Made by a program: the position numbers and the translations under genes
In this document: piece after piece, positions 6,700-13,860 of the stretch
Layout of the letters: each line of letters begins with the position of its first letter
Numbering within the stretch: position 1 is the first letter of the stretch
Notes under the pieces: model-generated
Seen by the model: the letters and a program-made list of their open reading frames with translations, nothing else
Database searches by the model: none
Told to the model about the DNA's origin: nothing
Assembly (NCBI GenBank): GCA_964443315.1
Contig: CAYUCP010000010.1
Location: 1 to 23,362 of the forward strand
Source of the DNA: JAGOTP01 sp964443315
Lineage (GTDB): Bacteria; Patescibacteriota; Patescibacteriia; 2-12-FULL-60-25
Direction of reading: 5' to 3'
DNA length: 23,362 nt

Positions 6700-7890
6700 A
6701 TGGCTGAAGCTTTCAACCGTGCGAAGCCCCACGTCAACATTGGTACCATTGGCCACGTTGACCACGGCAAGACGACCACCACTGCGGCTATTTTGACCGT
6801 TCTTGGTGCTCATGGAATGACCGCCCAGAAAAAGGGTATTGATGACCTCGATAAGGCTCCAGAGTCCAAGTCTCGTGGTATCACCATTGCGACCGCTCAC
6901 ACGGAGTACGAGTCCGAGAAGCGTCACTACGCACACGTTGACTGTCCAGGTCACGCTGACTACATCAAGAACATGATCACGGGTGCCGCCCAGATGGACG
7001 GTGCAATCTTGGTCGTGTCTGCAACTGATGGTCCAATGCCTCAGACGCGTGAACACATCCTCTTGGCTCGCCAGGTCGGTGTTCCAGCCATGGTTGTCTT
7101 CTTGAACAAGGTCGACATGGTTGAAGATGCTGAATTGGTTGACCTCGTCGAACAGGAAATCCGCGATCTTTTGAGCAAGTACGAATACAACGGTGAAACC
7201 ACTCCAATCATCCGTGGTTCCGCGTTGAAGGCTCTTCAGAACCCAACCGATGAGGCTGCTTCCAAGCCAATTTTGGACCTCATCAAGGCCTGTGACGAAT
7301 ACATTCCAGAGCCTGTTCGTGAAACCGACAAGCCAATGCTCATGCCAGTTGAAGACGTGTTCTCGATCGAAGGTCGTGGAACCGTTGTAACTGGTCGTAT
7401 CGAGCGTGGTCAGATCAAGGTCGGTGAAGAAATCGAGATCGTTGGTCTCGGCGAAACTCGTAAGACAGTGGTTACGGGTATCGAAATGTTCAACAAGTCG
7501 CTTGACTCCGGTTTGGCCGGTGACAACGCTGGATTGTTGCTCCGCGGTACCAAAAAGGACGAAATCGAGCGCGGTATGGTTTTGGCCAAGCCAGGTTCGA
7601 TCACCCCACACACCGAATTCGAAGGTGAGGTCTACGCTCTCACTAAGGAAGAAGGTGGTCGCCACAAGCCATTCGTGACTGGTTACAAGCCACAGTTCTA
7701 CATCCGTACGACCGACGTGACGGGTGAAGTTCAGTTGCCAGCCGATGTCGCTATGGTCCAGCCAGGTGACACCGTTAAGATCATTGTTAAACTCATCACG
7801 CCAGTCGCTATCGAAGACAAGATGCGCTTTGCTATCCGTGAAGGTGGCAAGACCGTCGGCGCTGGTGTTGTGACCAAGATCGTCAAATAA
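6700..7890 (+). CDS. tuf: Translation elongation factor Tu
   Basis: 396 residues (E. coli 394). EF-Tu carries aminoacyl-tRNA to the ribosomal A site as a ternary complex with GTP. P-loop GHVDHGKT (18-25), switch I SRGITIATAHTEYES, DCPGHADYIKNMITGAAQMDGA (G3), NKVD (G4) and the GSALKAL region (G5) are present, followed by domains II and III ending GKTVGAGVVTKIVK. Proline is encoded almost only by CCA, fitting a highly expressed gene. It is separated from fusA by an unknown gene and a terminator, and from rpsJ by a long hairpin. Confidence 0.98.
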   Translation: MAEAFNRAKPHVNIGTIGHVDHGKTTTTAAILTVLGAHGMTAQKKGIDDLDKAPESKSRGITIATAHTEYESEKRHYAHVDCPGHADYIKNMITGAAQMDGAILVVSATDGPMPQTREHILLARQVGVPAMVVFLNKVDMVEDAELVDLVEQEIRDLLSKYEYNGETTPIIRGSALKALQNPTDEAASKPILDLIKACDEYIPEPVRETDKPMLMPVEDVFSIEGRGTVVTGRIERGQIKVGEEIEIVGLGETRKTVVTGIEMFNKSLDSGLAGDNAGLLLRGTKKDEIERGMVLAKPGSITPHTEFEGEVYALTKEEGGRHKPFVTGYKPQFYIRTTDVTGEVQLPADVAMVQPGDTVKIIVKLITPVAIEDKMRFAIREGGKTVGAGVVTKIVK

Positions 7891-7898
7891 GCTAAACT

Positions 7899-7961
7899 GG
7901 GGAGGTTTTCCCGCTTCGATCAAACATCACTCGATGTTCGACGAGGTGGGGAAACCTCCCC
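7899..7961 (+). promoter_or_regulatory. Extended hairpin between tuf and rpsJ
   Basis: A 14-bp stem (one G-U pair) forms from GGGGAGGTTTTCCC (7899-7912) and GGGGAAACCTCCCC (7948-7961). Inside sits a second hairpin, AACATC (7923-7928) / GATGTT (7933-7938), with loop ACTC and flanking TCG/CGA pairing. There is no T tract after it, so it is not a typical terminator. It ends only 10 bases before the rpsJ ATG, a position where it could affect rpsJ translation, protect the tuf mRNA end or bind a protein. Confidence 0.6.
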
Positions 7962-7971
7962 TCCATTGCAC

Positions 7972-8322
7972 ATGTCCGATACTAAGACCAAGGCAGCAGC
8001 TCCTGTGAAAACAGCCGGCGCCCATCGTGTGCGGATCAAGATCCGTGCCTATGATCACAAGATCATCGATCAGGCCACGCGCATGATCATCGAGACCGCT
8101 GAACGGAATGGTGGAACAGTGGTTGGCCCAATCCCGTTGCCAACCGAGAAGAAGAAGTGGACGGTTAACCGCTCCACCTTCATCTACAAGAACGCACGTG
8201 AACAGTTTGAGATGCGTATTCACAAGCGAATCGTTGATATCTTGGACCCAAATCCAAAGACGATCGACTCGCTCACGTCTCTCAACCTCCCAGCGGGTGT
8301 TGATGTAGAGATTAAAATGTAA
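7972..8322 (+). CDS. rpsJ: 30S ribosomal protein S10
   Basis: 116 residues, with the S10 core beginning at about residue 17 (HRVRIKIRAYDHKIIDQ) and continuing through GPIPLPTEKKKWTVNRS and QFEMRIHKRIVDILDP. The N-terminus is about 12 residues longer than in E. coli and rich in Thr, Lys and Ala. S10 is a head protein of the small subunit and also the NusE antitermination factor. A TTG two codons upstream is rejected in favour of the ATG. The start lies just after a strong hairpin, and a 222-base leader follows the stop. Confidence 0.96.
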   Translation: MSDTKTKAAAPVKTAGAHRVRIKIRAYDHKIIDQATRMIIETAERNGGTVVGPIPLPTEKKKWTVNRSTFIYKNAREQFEMRIHKRIVDILDPNPKTIDSLTSLNLPAGVDVEIKM

Positions 8323-8353
8323 GAGTGTCTGGTTCCCAAGGAGTAAGTTGTCT

Positions 8354-8373
8354 GAGTTTTCGCAAGAAGACTC
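8354..8373 (+). promoter_or_regulatory. GNRA-capped hairpin in the rplC leader
   Basis: GAGTTTTC (8354-8361) and GAAGACTC (8366-8373) pair over 8 bp with one G-U pair, capped by GCAA, a GNRA tetraloop. Such loops commonly stabilise RNA folds and make tertiary contacts. It is the first element in the rpsJ-rplC leader. Confidence 0.55.
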
Positions 8374-8376
8374 TAA

Positions 8377-8400
8377 ACAAAGTGTCAGAGAACGCTTTGT
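8377..8400 (+). promoter_or_regulatory. Second hairpin in the rplC leader
   Basis: ACAAAGTGT (8377-8385) and ACGCTTTGT (8392-8400) form a 9-bp stem with one G-U pair and the hexaloop CAGAGA. It starts four bases after the GNRA hairpin. Downstream, AACCT (8406-8410) can pair with either of two AGGTT copies (8443-8447 or 8456-8460), which suggests alternative folds. Confidence 0.5.
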
Positions 8401-8463
8401 GACATAACCTCCCTGCAGTGAATCGTGAAGATCCGAAACGTCAGGTTCAGCCTTTAGGTTGAG

Positions 8464-8514
8464 ACCGGGAGTTTGGAGACAAACGATTGTCTGCAGACTC
8501 CCGGTTTTCTTTTT
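8464..8514 (+). terminator. Intrinsic terminator/attenuator before rplC
   Basis: ACCGGGAGT (8464-8472) pairs perfectly with ACTCCCGGT (8497-8505). An inner stem AGACAA (8477-8482) / TTGTCT (8487-8492) is capped by ACGA, and the T tract TTTTCTTTTT follows. It lies 39 bases before the rplC ATG with no clear promoter in between. It therefore probably acts as an attenuator at the head of the rplC-secY unit. Confidence 0.85.
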
Positions 8515-8544
8515 CATTCATTCTCGCGACCAATCCGATCGCAT

Positions 8545-9150
8545 ATGAAATTCATCCTCGGTAAGAAACTCGAGATGTCGCAAATCTACGGGGCAGATGG
8601 AAATCTGATCCCGGTGACGTTGGTGCAGGCGGGTCCATGTGTGGTAACGCAGGTCAAGACGCAAGAGACAGATGGTTACGAAGCAGTGCAGGTTGGTTTT
8701 GGCACGTCTCGTACCCTGTCTCGTCCAGAGGCCGGTCATTTGAAGGACCTTCCTCAGGTTCGCCATTTGTCCGAGTTCCGCACAGCTGATGTCGCGTCCT
8801 TCAAGCGTGGTGACGCGATTGAGGCAGGTACGTTCCAAGTAGGGGACAAAGTCCACGTTCGTGGAACGTCGAAAGGAAAAGGCTTTCAAGGTGTGGTTCG
8901 CCGTCATGGGTTCCATGGTCACCCAACGTCGCACGGTCACAAGGACCAGGAGCGTATGCCGGGTTCCATTGGTGCCGGTGGTGTGCAGCACGTCTTGAAG
9001 GGTCGCCGCATGGCAGGTCACATGGGTGATGAATCCGTGACCGTCAAAAACTTGGTGGTGGTGGAGATCCGCGAAGGCGGCGTCATCGCTCTCAAGGGTG
9101 CGGTTCCAGGAGCTCGTCATTCTTTGATTGAAATCGTTTCCGCTTCCTAA
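8545..9150 (+). CDS. rplC: 50S ribosomal protein L3
   Basis: 201 residues, normal for L3, an early-assembling large-subunit protein whose loop approaches the peptidyl-transferase centre. The start MKFILGKKLEMSQIY, the GTSKGKGFQGVVRRHGFHG segment and the RMPGSIGAGG and GRRMAGHMG motifs identify it. The central loop is unusually histidine-rich compared with E. coli. The ATG at 8545 is chosen because an upstream TTG (8473) lies inside the terminator stem and would add non-conserved residues. First gene after the structured leader; rplD starts one base after its stop. Confidence 0.97.
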   Translation: MKFILGKKLEMSQIYGADGNLIPVTLVQAGPCVVTQVKTQETDGYEAVQVGFGTSRTLSRPEAGHLKDLPQVRHLSEFRTADVASFKRGDAIEAGTFQVGDKVHVRGTSKGKGFQGVVRRHGFHGHPTSHGHKDQERMPGSIGAGGVQHVLKGRRMAGHMGDESVTVKNLVVVEIREGGVIALKGAVPGARHSLIEIVSAS

Positions 9151-9151
9151 T

Positions 9152-9778
9152 ATGGCTAAGACATCGATCTACAACTATCAGGGACAATCGGTCGGCCAGA
9201 TGGAATTGCCGGACCGTTTGTTTGCCGTGACGCCAGACCCAGCGTTGGTGCACGAAGCTGTCATCGCTCAGCGCGCGAATGCCCGCCAGGCGATCGCCTC
9301 GACCAAGACCAAGGGTCTCGTCAACGGTGGTGGTAAGAAGCCTTGGAAGCAAAAGGGAACCGGTCGTGCCCGTCAGGGTTCGATTCGTTCTCCGCAATGG
9401 AAGGGTGGAGGTGTGGTCTTTGGTCCATCGTCTGAGCGTAACTTCTCGCTCAAGATGAACCGCAAGGCCAAGCGCAAGGCCTTGTCGATGGTGCTCACCG
9501 ACAAGCTCACGCGCGAAAAACTCATTGTGCTTGAGGCGATTGCCAAAGAGCCAGTGAAGACCAAGACGTTTGCAACGATGATCCAGAAGCTTCCAGTCGA
9601 TCGCACGACGCTCGTTGTGCTTGGCGCTTCGGATGCAGTTGCCGTCCGTATGGCTCGCAACCTTCCTTCTGTGAAGGTCGTGACCGTGAACAGTTTGAAC
9701 ATGCTCGACCTTCTGACCTACCGCTCGGTGGTCTTCATGAAGGACGCTATCTCGGCGTTGGAACAGATCTACGCCTAA
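9152..9778 (+). CDS. rplD: 50S ribosomal protein L4
   Basis: 208 residues. The long basic loop GGGKKPWKQKGTGRARQGSIRSPQWKGGGVVFGP (about residues 58-91), which lines the exit tunnel, is complete, and the C-terminal domain ends DAISALEQIYA. In E. coli L4 also represses the S10 operon by stimulating termination in its leader, which makes the leader before rplC in this window a natural candidate target. The start is one base after the rplC stop (TAATATG); the upstream in-frame ATG at 9128 would overlap rplC and is not conserved. Confidence 0.97.
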   Translation: MAKTSIYNYQGQSVGQMELPDRLFAVTPDPALVHEAVIAQRANARQAIASTKTKGLVNGGGKKPWKQKGTGRARQGSIRSPQWKGGGVVFGPSSERNFSLKMNRKAKRKALSMVLTDKLTREKLIVLEAIAKEPVKTKTFATMIQKLPVDRTTLVVLGASDAVAVRMARNLPSVKVVTVNSLNMLDLLTYRSVVFMKDAISALEQIYA

Positions 9779-9784
9779 CCTCCT

Positions 9785-10189
9785 ATGGGAATTATTGACC
9801 GCATTCGCAAGCAGCCAGCTGACAAAAAGGCAGCTGCTCCGAAGACAAAGAAAGCAGCCAAGACCGAAGGAGCTGAATTGACCGTGAAAGCCCCAGCCAC
9901 CGTGTTGCCAGCTTGGATGTACACGATTGTTGGTACGCCTCGTGTCAGTGAAAAAGCTTCTCGCTTGGTTCAGTCGAATACCTACACTTTCAACGTGCCA
10001 CTTTCTGCTGAGAAGGTAGCAATCCGCAAAGCGATCGAAGCGCGCTACGGGGTGAAGGTTGTTGCTGTCCGCACCGTGCGTGGCCCTGGAAAGACCGTCC
10101 GTCGTGGACGTGTCGAAGGCCGCCGCTCTGACTGGAAGAAGGCCTTGGTCGAATTGAAGCCAGGCTCATCGATTGATCTCTCCGCGTAA
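9785..10189 (+). CDS. rplW: 50S ribosomal protein L23 with N-terminal extension
   Basis: 134 residues against about 100 in E. coli. The core starts near residue 48 (IVGTPRVSEKASRLVQSNTYTF) and includes VAIRKAIEARYGVKVVAVRTV. L23 sits at the tunnel exit and docks trigger factor and SRP. The first 45 or so residues are Lys/Ala-rich (DKKAAAPKTKKAAKTEGAE) and probably disordered; such an extension lies near the exit site. Six bases separate it from rplD, and it is followed one base later by rplB. Confidence 0.93.
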   Translation: MGIIDRIRKQPADKKAAAPKTKKAAKTEGAELTVKAPATVLPAWMYTIVGTPRVSEKASRLVQSNTYTFNVPLSAEKVAIRKAIEARYGVKVVAVRTVRGPGKTVRRGRVEGRRSDWKKALVELKPGSSIDLSA

Positions 10190-10190
10190 T

Positions 10191-11030
10191 ATGCCTATTA
10201 AGCAATACAAGCCGGTCACCAAAGGACGCCGTCTCTCATCGGTCCAGGATTTTTCCGACATCACGACCAATGAGCCAGAGAAATCGCTCATCTCGTTCCG
10301 CAAGAGCCGAGCCGGTCGTTCGAATGGAAAGATTACGGTTCGTCACCAGGGTGGTGGCAACAAGCGCTACACCCGTGAAATCGACTTCGTTCGCTCCCGC
10401 TACGATATTCCTGCCAAGATCGTTTCGATTGAATACGATCCAAGTCGCGGTGCTCGTATTGGTCTCGTGAACTACGCCGATGGGGTGAAGAGCTATATTC
10501 TTCTTCCATTTGGTTCGAAGGTCGGGGATACGGTTGTCTCTTCCAAGACTGAAGCCGAAATCTCAGTTGGAAACCGCTTGCCACTTGAAAAGATTCCAGT
10601 TGGTACGCAGGTTCACGCCGTTGAGCTCAACCCAGGTCAGGGTGCCAAGATGGCCCGTGCTGCTGGTGCGCTTATTAGCTTCATGGCAATCGAAGGCGAT
10701 ACCGCTATTTTGAAGATGCCATCCGGTGAGGTTCGCAAAGTGCCAAAGTCTTGTTCTGCAACGATCGGTACCGTCTCTAACCCAGACTGGCACTTGGTGC
10801 GTTGGGGAAAGGCTGGTCGTATGCGTCACCGCGGTATTAAGCCAACCGTTCGCGGTAAGGTCATGAACCCGGTTGATCACCCACACGGTGGTGGTGAAGG
10901 AAAGCATCCAATCGGTATGAAATTCGCCAAGACGAAGTGGGGAAAGCACGCGCTCGGTGTCAAAACACGCCGCGCTCATCGCTCGTCCGATCGTCACATT
11001 CTTACTCGCCGTCGCGGGAATACGCTCTAA
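10191..11030 (+). CDS. rplB: 50S ribosomal protein L2
   Basis: 279 residues, close to the usual 273-277. L2 is a primary 23S rRNA-binding protein needed for subunit association and peptidyl transfer. The N-terminus MPIKQYKPVTKGRR, RQGGGNKRYTREIDF-like segment (HQGGGNKRYTREIDF here), SIEYDPSRGARIGLV and the highly conserved MNPVDHPHGGGEGKHPIG near the C-terminus are all present. The start ATG overlaps nothing and follows the rplW TAA by one base; an upstream alternative at 10173 would extend into rplW and is not conserved. Confidence 0.98.
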   Translation: MPIKQYKPVTKGRRLSSVQDFSDITTNEPEKSLISFRKSRAGRSNGKITVRHQGGGNKRYTREIDFVRSRYDIPAKIVSIEYDPSRGARIGLVNYADGVKSYILLPFGSKVGDTVVSSKTEAEISVGNRLPLEKIPVGTQVHAVELNPGQGAKMARAAGALISFMAIEGDTAILKMPSGEVRKVPKSCSATIGTVSNPDWHLVRWGKAGRMRHRGIKPTVRGKVMNPVDHPHGGGEGKHPIGMKFAKTKWGKHALGVKTRRAHRSSDRHILTRRRGNTL

Positions 11031-11036
11031 TCTCCT

Positions 11037-11351
11037 ATGTCACGCAGTCTTAAGAAAGGTGCTTTCACCGATCCAAAGCTTCTCGCCAAGGTTATCGCTC
11101 AGAAAGCCGGGGACAAATCCCCAATCAAGACGTGGTCTCGTGCTTCGACGATTACGCCTGAGATGGTCGGGAAGACGATCGCTGTTCACAATGGTAAGAC
11201 GCACATTGCAGTCGTTATCGTTGAGAACATGGTCGGTCATAAGCTTGGTGAATTCTCGCCAACTCGTAAGTTTGTCCGCCACGGCGGAAAACTCGCTAAG
11301 GAACCTGCGCCAGCTGCGAAGCCAGCCGCTGCAGCTCCAGCCAAGAAATAA
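11037..11351 (+). CDS. rpsS: 30S ribosomal protein S19 with Ala/Pro/Lys tail
   Basis: 104 residues. The core MSRSLKKGAFTDPKLLAKV, TWSRASTITPEMVGKTIAVHNGK and GHKLGEFSPTRKFVRHGGK is typical of S19, which forms part of the small-subunit head and the contact with the large subunit. After about residue 87 it carries a low-complexity tail (KEPAPAAKPAAAAPAKK) not seen in E. coli. It follows rplB by six bases and precedes rplV by three. Confidence 0.96.
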   Translation: MSRSLKKGAFTDPKLLAKVIAQKAGDKSPIKTWSRASTITPEMVGKTIAVHNGKTHIAVVIVENMVGHKLGEFSPTRKFVRHGGKLAKEPAPAAKPAAAAPAKK

Positions 11352-11354
11352 TCT

Positions 11355-11780
11355 ATGGACGTTCACGCATTTCTCCGTTCCCTCCGCATGTCGCCACGCA
11401 AAGTGCGTTTGGTGATTGATGCGGTTCGTGGAAAGTCTGTGAAAGACGCGGATATCCGTTTGTCTCTCATGAAAAAAGACGCGGCTCTTCCGGTCTTGAA
11501 GTTGCTCCGTTCGGCTGTGGCCAACGCTGAGCATAACTTCAAGTTGTCGGCAGACTCGCTCTACATCAAGACGATTACCGCTGACGGTGGTCCAACCTTG
11601 AAGCGCTCCCGCGCTCGCGCCTTTGGTCGAGCCGCGCCTATCCGCAAGCGCACCACGCACATTTCGATTGTGATTGCTGACCGTGCAGAAGCTCCTGCGA
11701 AGCAGGTTGAGAAAAAGGTTGCGAAGCCAGCGGCAAAAAAGAAGGCTGCACCTGCTAAGAAGTCGTCTTCCAACGCATAA
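11355..11780 (+). CDS. rplV: 50S ribosomal protein L22 with Lys/Ala tail
   Basis: 141 residues, about 30 more than E. coli. The core LRMSPRKVRLVIDAVRGK, LLRSAVANAEHNF and the beta-hairpin tip GPTLKRSRARAFGRAAPIRKRTTHISIVI are complete; this hairpin lines the exit tunnel. The tail from about residue 111 is Ala/Lys/Pro-rich (VAKPAAKKKAAPAKK) and likely disordered. Start and stop are within three and five bases of the neighbours. Confidence 0.96.
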   Translation: MDVHAFLRSLRMSPRKVRLVIDAVRGKSVKDADIRLSLMKKDAALPVLKLLRSAVANAEHNFKLSADSLYIKTITADGGPTLKRSRARAFGRAAPIRKRTTHISIVIADRAEAPAKQVEKKVAKPAAKKKAAPAKKSSSNA

Positions 11781-11785
11781 TCTCT

Positions 11786-12583
11786 ATGGCACACAAAGTT
11801 CATCCATTTGTTTTCCGCCTCGGAACCACTACCCAGTGGCCATCTCGTTGGTTTGCTCGCAAGCAGGCGTTCAGCCAGCAATTGCATGAGGACCACGATA
11901 TCCGCGCCTTCTTCGTCAAAGAATTGAAGGACGCTGCCTTGAATCGCGTTGATATCGAACGTTCGCGTGGCAATATCACCGTTACGCTTCACACGGCGAA
12001 GCCGGGTGTTGTGATCGGTCGCTCAGGAGCGGGGATTGAAGAGCTTCGCAAGAAGGCGACCAAGCGCTTCTTCCCAATGCAGCGTGGCAAAATGCTCTTC
12101 AATGTGGCTGTGCAAGAAGTTGCTCGCCCAGGTGTCGAGTCGCAGCTTGTTGCTCAGGGTGTTGCGCAAGACCTCGAACGTCGTATGGCGTTTCGCCGTG
12201 TCTTGAAGATGACGCTCGAGCGTGTTCGCAAGGCTGGCGCGCTCGGTGCACGTATCTGTGTTTCCGGACGTTTGAACGGTGCAGAAATTGCCCGCACTGA
12301 AAAACTCGGTTGGGGAAAAATTCCTCTCACCAACCTTCGCGCAGACATTGACTACGCAACGGCTACCGCGCACACGATCGCTGGTTCGATCGGTGTGAAG
12401 GTCTGGATCTACCGTGGTGATATCTTCGCTCAGGATCGTTTGTCGCAGTATCAGCCAAACACGCCAGCTCGTGGTCGTGGTGATCGTTCTGGTGACCGTC
12501 GTGATGGCGGCCGCCCTCGCGCCCCACGCTCCATGTCAGCAGCTGCTCCAGCACCTGAAGTGTCTGAAGCTCAAGCGGCTTAA
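11786..12583 (+). CDS. rpsC: 30S ribosomal protein S3 with RG-rich C-terminal tail
   Basis: 265 residues against 233 in E. coli. It starts MAHKVHPFVFRLG and has the KH RNA-binding motif GVVIGRSGAGIEEL (residues 74-87, GRSG loop). The C-terminal domain GARICVSGRLNGAEIAR and GVKVWIYRGDIF is intact. S3 lies at the mRNA entry site. Residues from about 222 form a tail first rich in Arg/Gly/Asp (ARGRGDRSGDRRDGGRPR) and then Ala/Pro. It follows rplV by five bases. Confidence 0.97.
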   Translation: MAHKVHPFVFRLGTTTQWPSRWFARKQAFSQQLHEDHDIRAFFVKELKDAALNRVDIERSRGNITVTLHTAKPGVVIGRSGAGIEELRKKATKRFFPMQRGKMLFNVAVQEVARPGVESQLVAQGVAQDLERRMAFRRVLKMTLERVRKAGALGARICVSGRLNGAEIARTEKLGWGKIPLTNLRADIDYATATAHTIAGSIGVKVWIYRGDIFAQDRLSQYQPNTPARGRGDRSGDRRDGGRPRAPRSMSAAAPAPEVSEAQAA

Positions 12584-12597
12584 TCTGACCCACGCTT

Positions 12598-13008
12598 ATG
12601 TTGATTCCTAGCAAAGTAAAGCATCGCAAGTGGCACAAAGGACGCGCTCGCAACATCCGCACCGCTTCGGACAAGGTTGAGATCGCCTTCGGATCACACG
12701 GTCTGAAAGCAATCACTCCATCTTGGGTCTCGAGCCAGCAGATTGAAGCGGCTCGTCGTGTGCTCACGCGTTACATCAAGAAGGGTGGCAAGATCTGGAT
12801 CCGTATTTTCCCAGATCATCCTGTCACCAAGAAGGGAAACGAAGTTCCGATGGGTGCGGGTAAAGGAGCGGTTGACCACTACGTGGCGGTCGTTCGCCCA
12901 GGAACTGTGCTCTTCGAAATGGACGGCATTCCAGCTGCAGCTGCAAAAGAAGCCTTGGAAAGTGCCGCCTTCAAGCTCGCCAGCGTCTGTAAATATATTG
13001 CGAAATAA
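12598..13008 (+). CDS. rplP: 50S ribosomal protein L16
   Basis: 136 residues, the usual length. L16 helps to shape the A site and tRNA binding on the large subunit. MLIPSKVKHRKWHKGR, FGSHGLKAITPSWVSSQQIEAARR and GAGKGAVDHYVAVVRPGTVLFEMDGI identify it. The arginine commonly preceding MGxGKG (Arg81, hydroxylated in E. coli) is by eye a proline here (VPMGAGKG, P84). Two bases separate its stop from the rpmC start. Confidence 0.96.
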   Translation: MLIPSKVKHRKWHKGRARNIRTASDKVEIAFGSHGLKAITPSWVSSQQIEAARRVLTRYIKKGGKIWIRIFPDHPVTKKGNEVPMGAGKGAVDHYVAVVRPGTVLFEMDGIPAAAAKEALESAAFKLASVCKYIAK

Positions 13009-13010
13009 CT

Positions 13011-13211
13011 ATGGACCTGAAAGAGTTGCGCACCAAAAATTCGGAAGAGCTTGGTCGTTTGTTGGCTGAAGCTGAGCGTGATGAACGCGAACTTCGCCGC
13101 AAGCTTGCCCTCCGCTCTCACCCAAAGACCGCCGACGCTTTGAAGTCGCGCCGTCTCATTGCTCAGATCAAGACCGTTCTTGCTGAGCAGACGCGTTCTA
13201 CTACCGTATGA
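13011..13211 (+). CDS. rpmC: 50S ribosomal protein L29
   Basis: 66 residues, helical and charged: MDLKELRTKNSEELGRLLAE and, near the end, RRLIAQIKTVLAEQ, matching the two-helix L29 fold at the tunnel exit beside L23. It ends in TGA, the only TGA stop seen in the window, and this overlaps the rpsQ start by four bases (ATGA), suggesting translational coupling. Confidence 0.93.
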   Translation: MDLKELRTKNSEELGRLLAEAERDERELRRKLALRSHPKTADALKSRRLIAQIKTVLAEQTRSTTV

Positions 13212-13474
13212 TGACCACTTCTCCAACCACCTCCCACCGCCGCCTCCAGGGAATCGTTGTATCGAACAAGATGCAATCGACGACCGTTGTGCGTGTCGAC
13301 CGCCGCGTTGCGCACCCGAAGTACGGGAAGTACTTCACGGTGTCGAAGCGCTTCAAGATTCATTCCCCAGGAGTGACGCTTGGACTTGGCGATATCGTCC
13401 AGTTCGAAGAATGCCGCCCAATTAGCCGCGATAAGCGCTGGCGCTACACTGCAACCTTGAAGAAGGCTGCCTAA
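13208..13474 (+). CDS. rpsQ: 30S ribosomal protein S17
   Basis: 88 residues. The core RLQGIVVSNKMQSTTVVRVDRRVAHPKYGKYF and GLGDIVQFEECRPISRDKRWR is typical S17, an early 16S rRNA-binding protein with an OB fold. There are two possible starts, ATG at 13208 and ATG at 13211. The first is preceded by T and overlaps the rpmC stop; the second would begin MTTSPTTS. The choice changes one residue only. Confidence 0.95.
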   Translation: MMTTSPTTSHRRLQGIVVSNKMQSTTVVRVDRRVAHPKYGKYFTVSKRFKIHSPGVTLGLGDIVQFEECRPISRDKRWRYTATLKKAA

Positions 13475-13484
13475 TCCCTCACTT

Positions 13485-13856
13485 ATGATTCAACACCGTT
13501 CGATGCTCGCCGTCGCGGATAACACCGGAGCTAAGCTCTTGCAGTGTATCCACGTACAAGGCGGCTACAAGAAGCGCTATGCGCGCTTGGGAGACGTGGT
13601 GACTTGTGTTGTGAAGGAAGCGACTCCACGCGGCGTCGTAAAGAAGTCTGACATCGTTCACTGTGTGCTTGTGCGTACCCGCAAGGAGACGCGCCGTCCA
13701 GATGGATCCTACATCCGCTTCGACGAAAATGCAGCAGCGATTATCGATCCGAAATCACTTGATCCAAAAGGTACGCGTATCTTTGGTCCAGTCGCTCGCG
13801 AATTGCGCGGTCGTGGCTTTTCCAAGATCGTGTCCTTAGCTCCTGAAGTGCTCTAA
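13485..13856 (+). CDS. rplN: 50S ribosomal protein L14
   Basis: 123 residues, the family length. L14 contributes to inter-subunit bridges. MLAVADNTGAKLLQCI, YARLGDVVTCVVKEATPRG, FDENAAAIIDPKSLDPKGTRIFGPVARELR and the C-terminus FSKIVSLAPEVL are diagnostic. Ten bases follow rpsQ, and rplX starts four bases after its stop. Confidence 0.98.
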   Translation: MIQHRSMLAVADNTGAKLLQCIHVQGGYKKRYARLGDVVTCVVKEATPRGVVKKSDIVHCVLVRTRKETRRPDGSYIRFDENAAAIIDPKSLDPKGTRIFGPVARELRGRGFSKIVSLAPEVL

Positions 13857-13860
13857 CCCT

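Noticed and set aside
6619..7923. Long open frame on the minus strand opposite tuf (over 430 codons); similar long antisense frames at 3051-3938, 4834-5742, 13939-14817, 16062-16994 and 20913-22082.
   Set aside because: They mirror strongly conserved genes with biased codon use, which leaves few stops on the opposite strand. Their translations show no recognisable domain and are low complexity, and the last also runs through the N gap.
8323..8463. A tRNA or small structured RNA gene in the rpsJ-rplC spacer.
   Set aside because: GGTTCA-like bases hint at a T arm, but there is no cloverleaf, anticodon arm or acceptor pairing; the hairpins fit an mRNA leader better.
8473..8544. Upstream TTG start for rplC giving a 24-residue leader.
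   Set aside because: It begins inside the terminator stem-loop and runs through the T tract; L3 starts at the MKFILG methionine.
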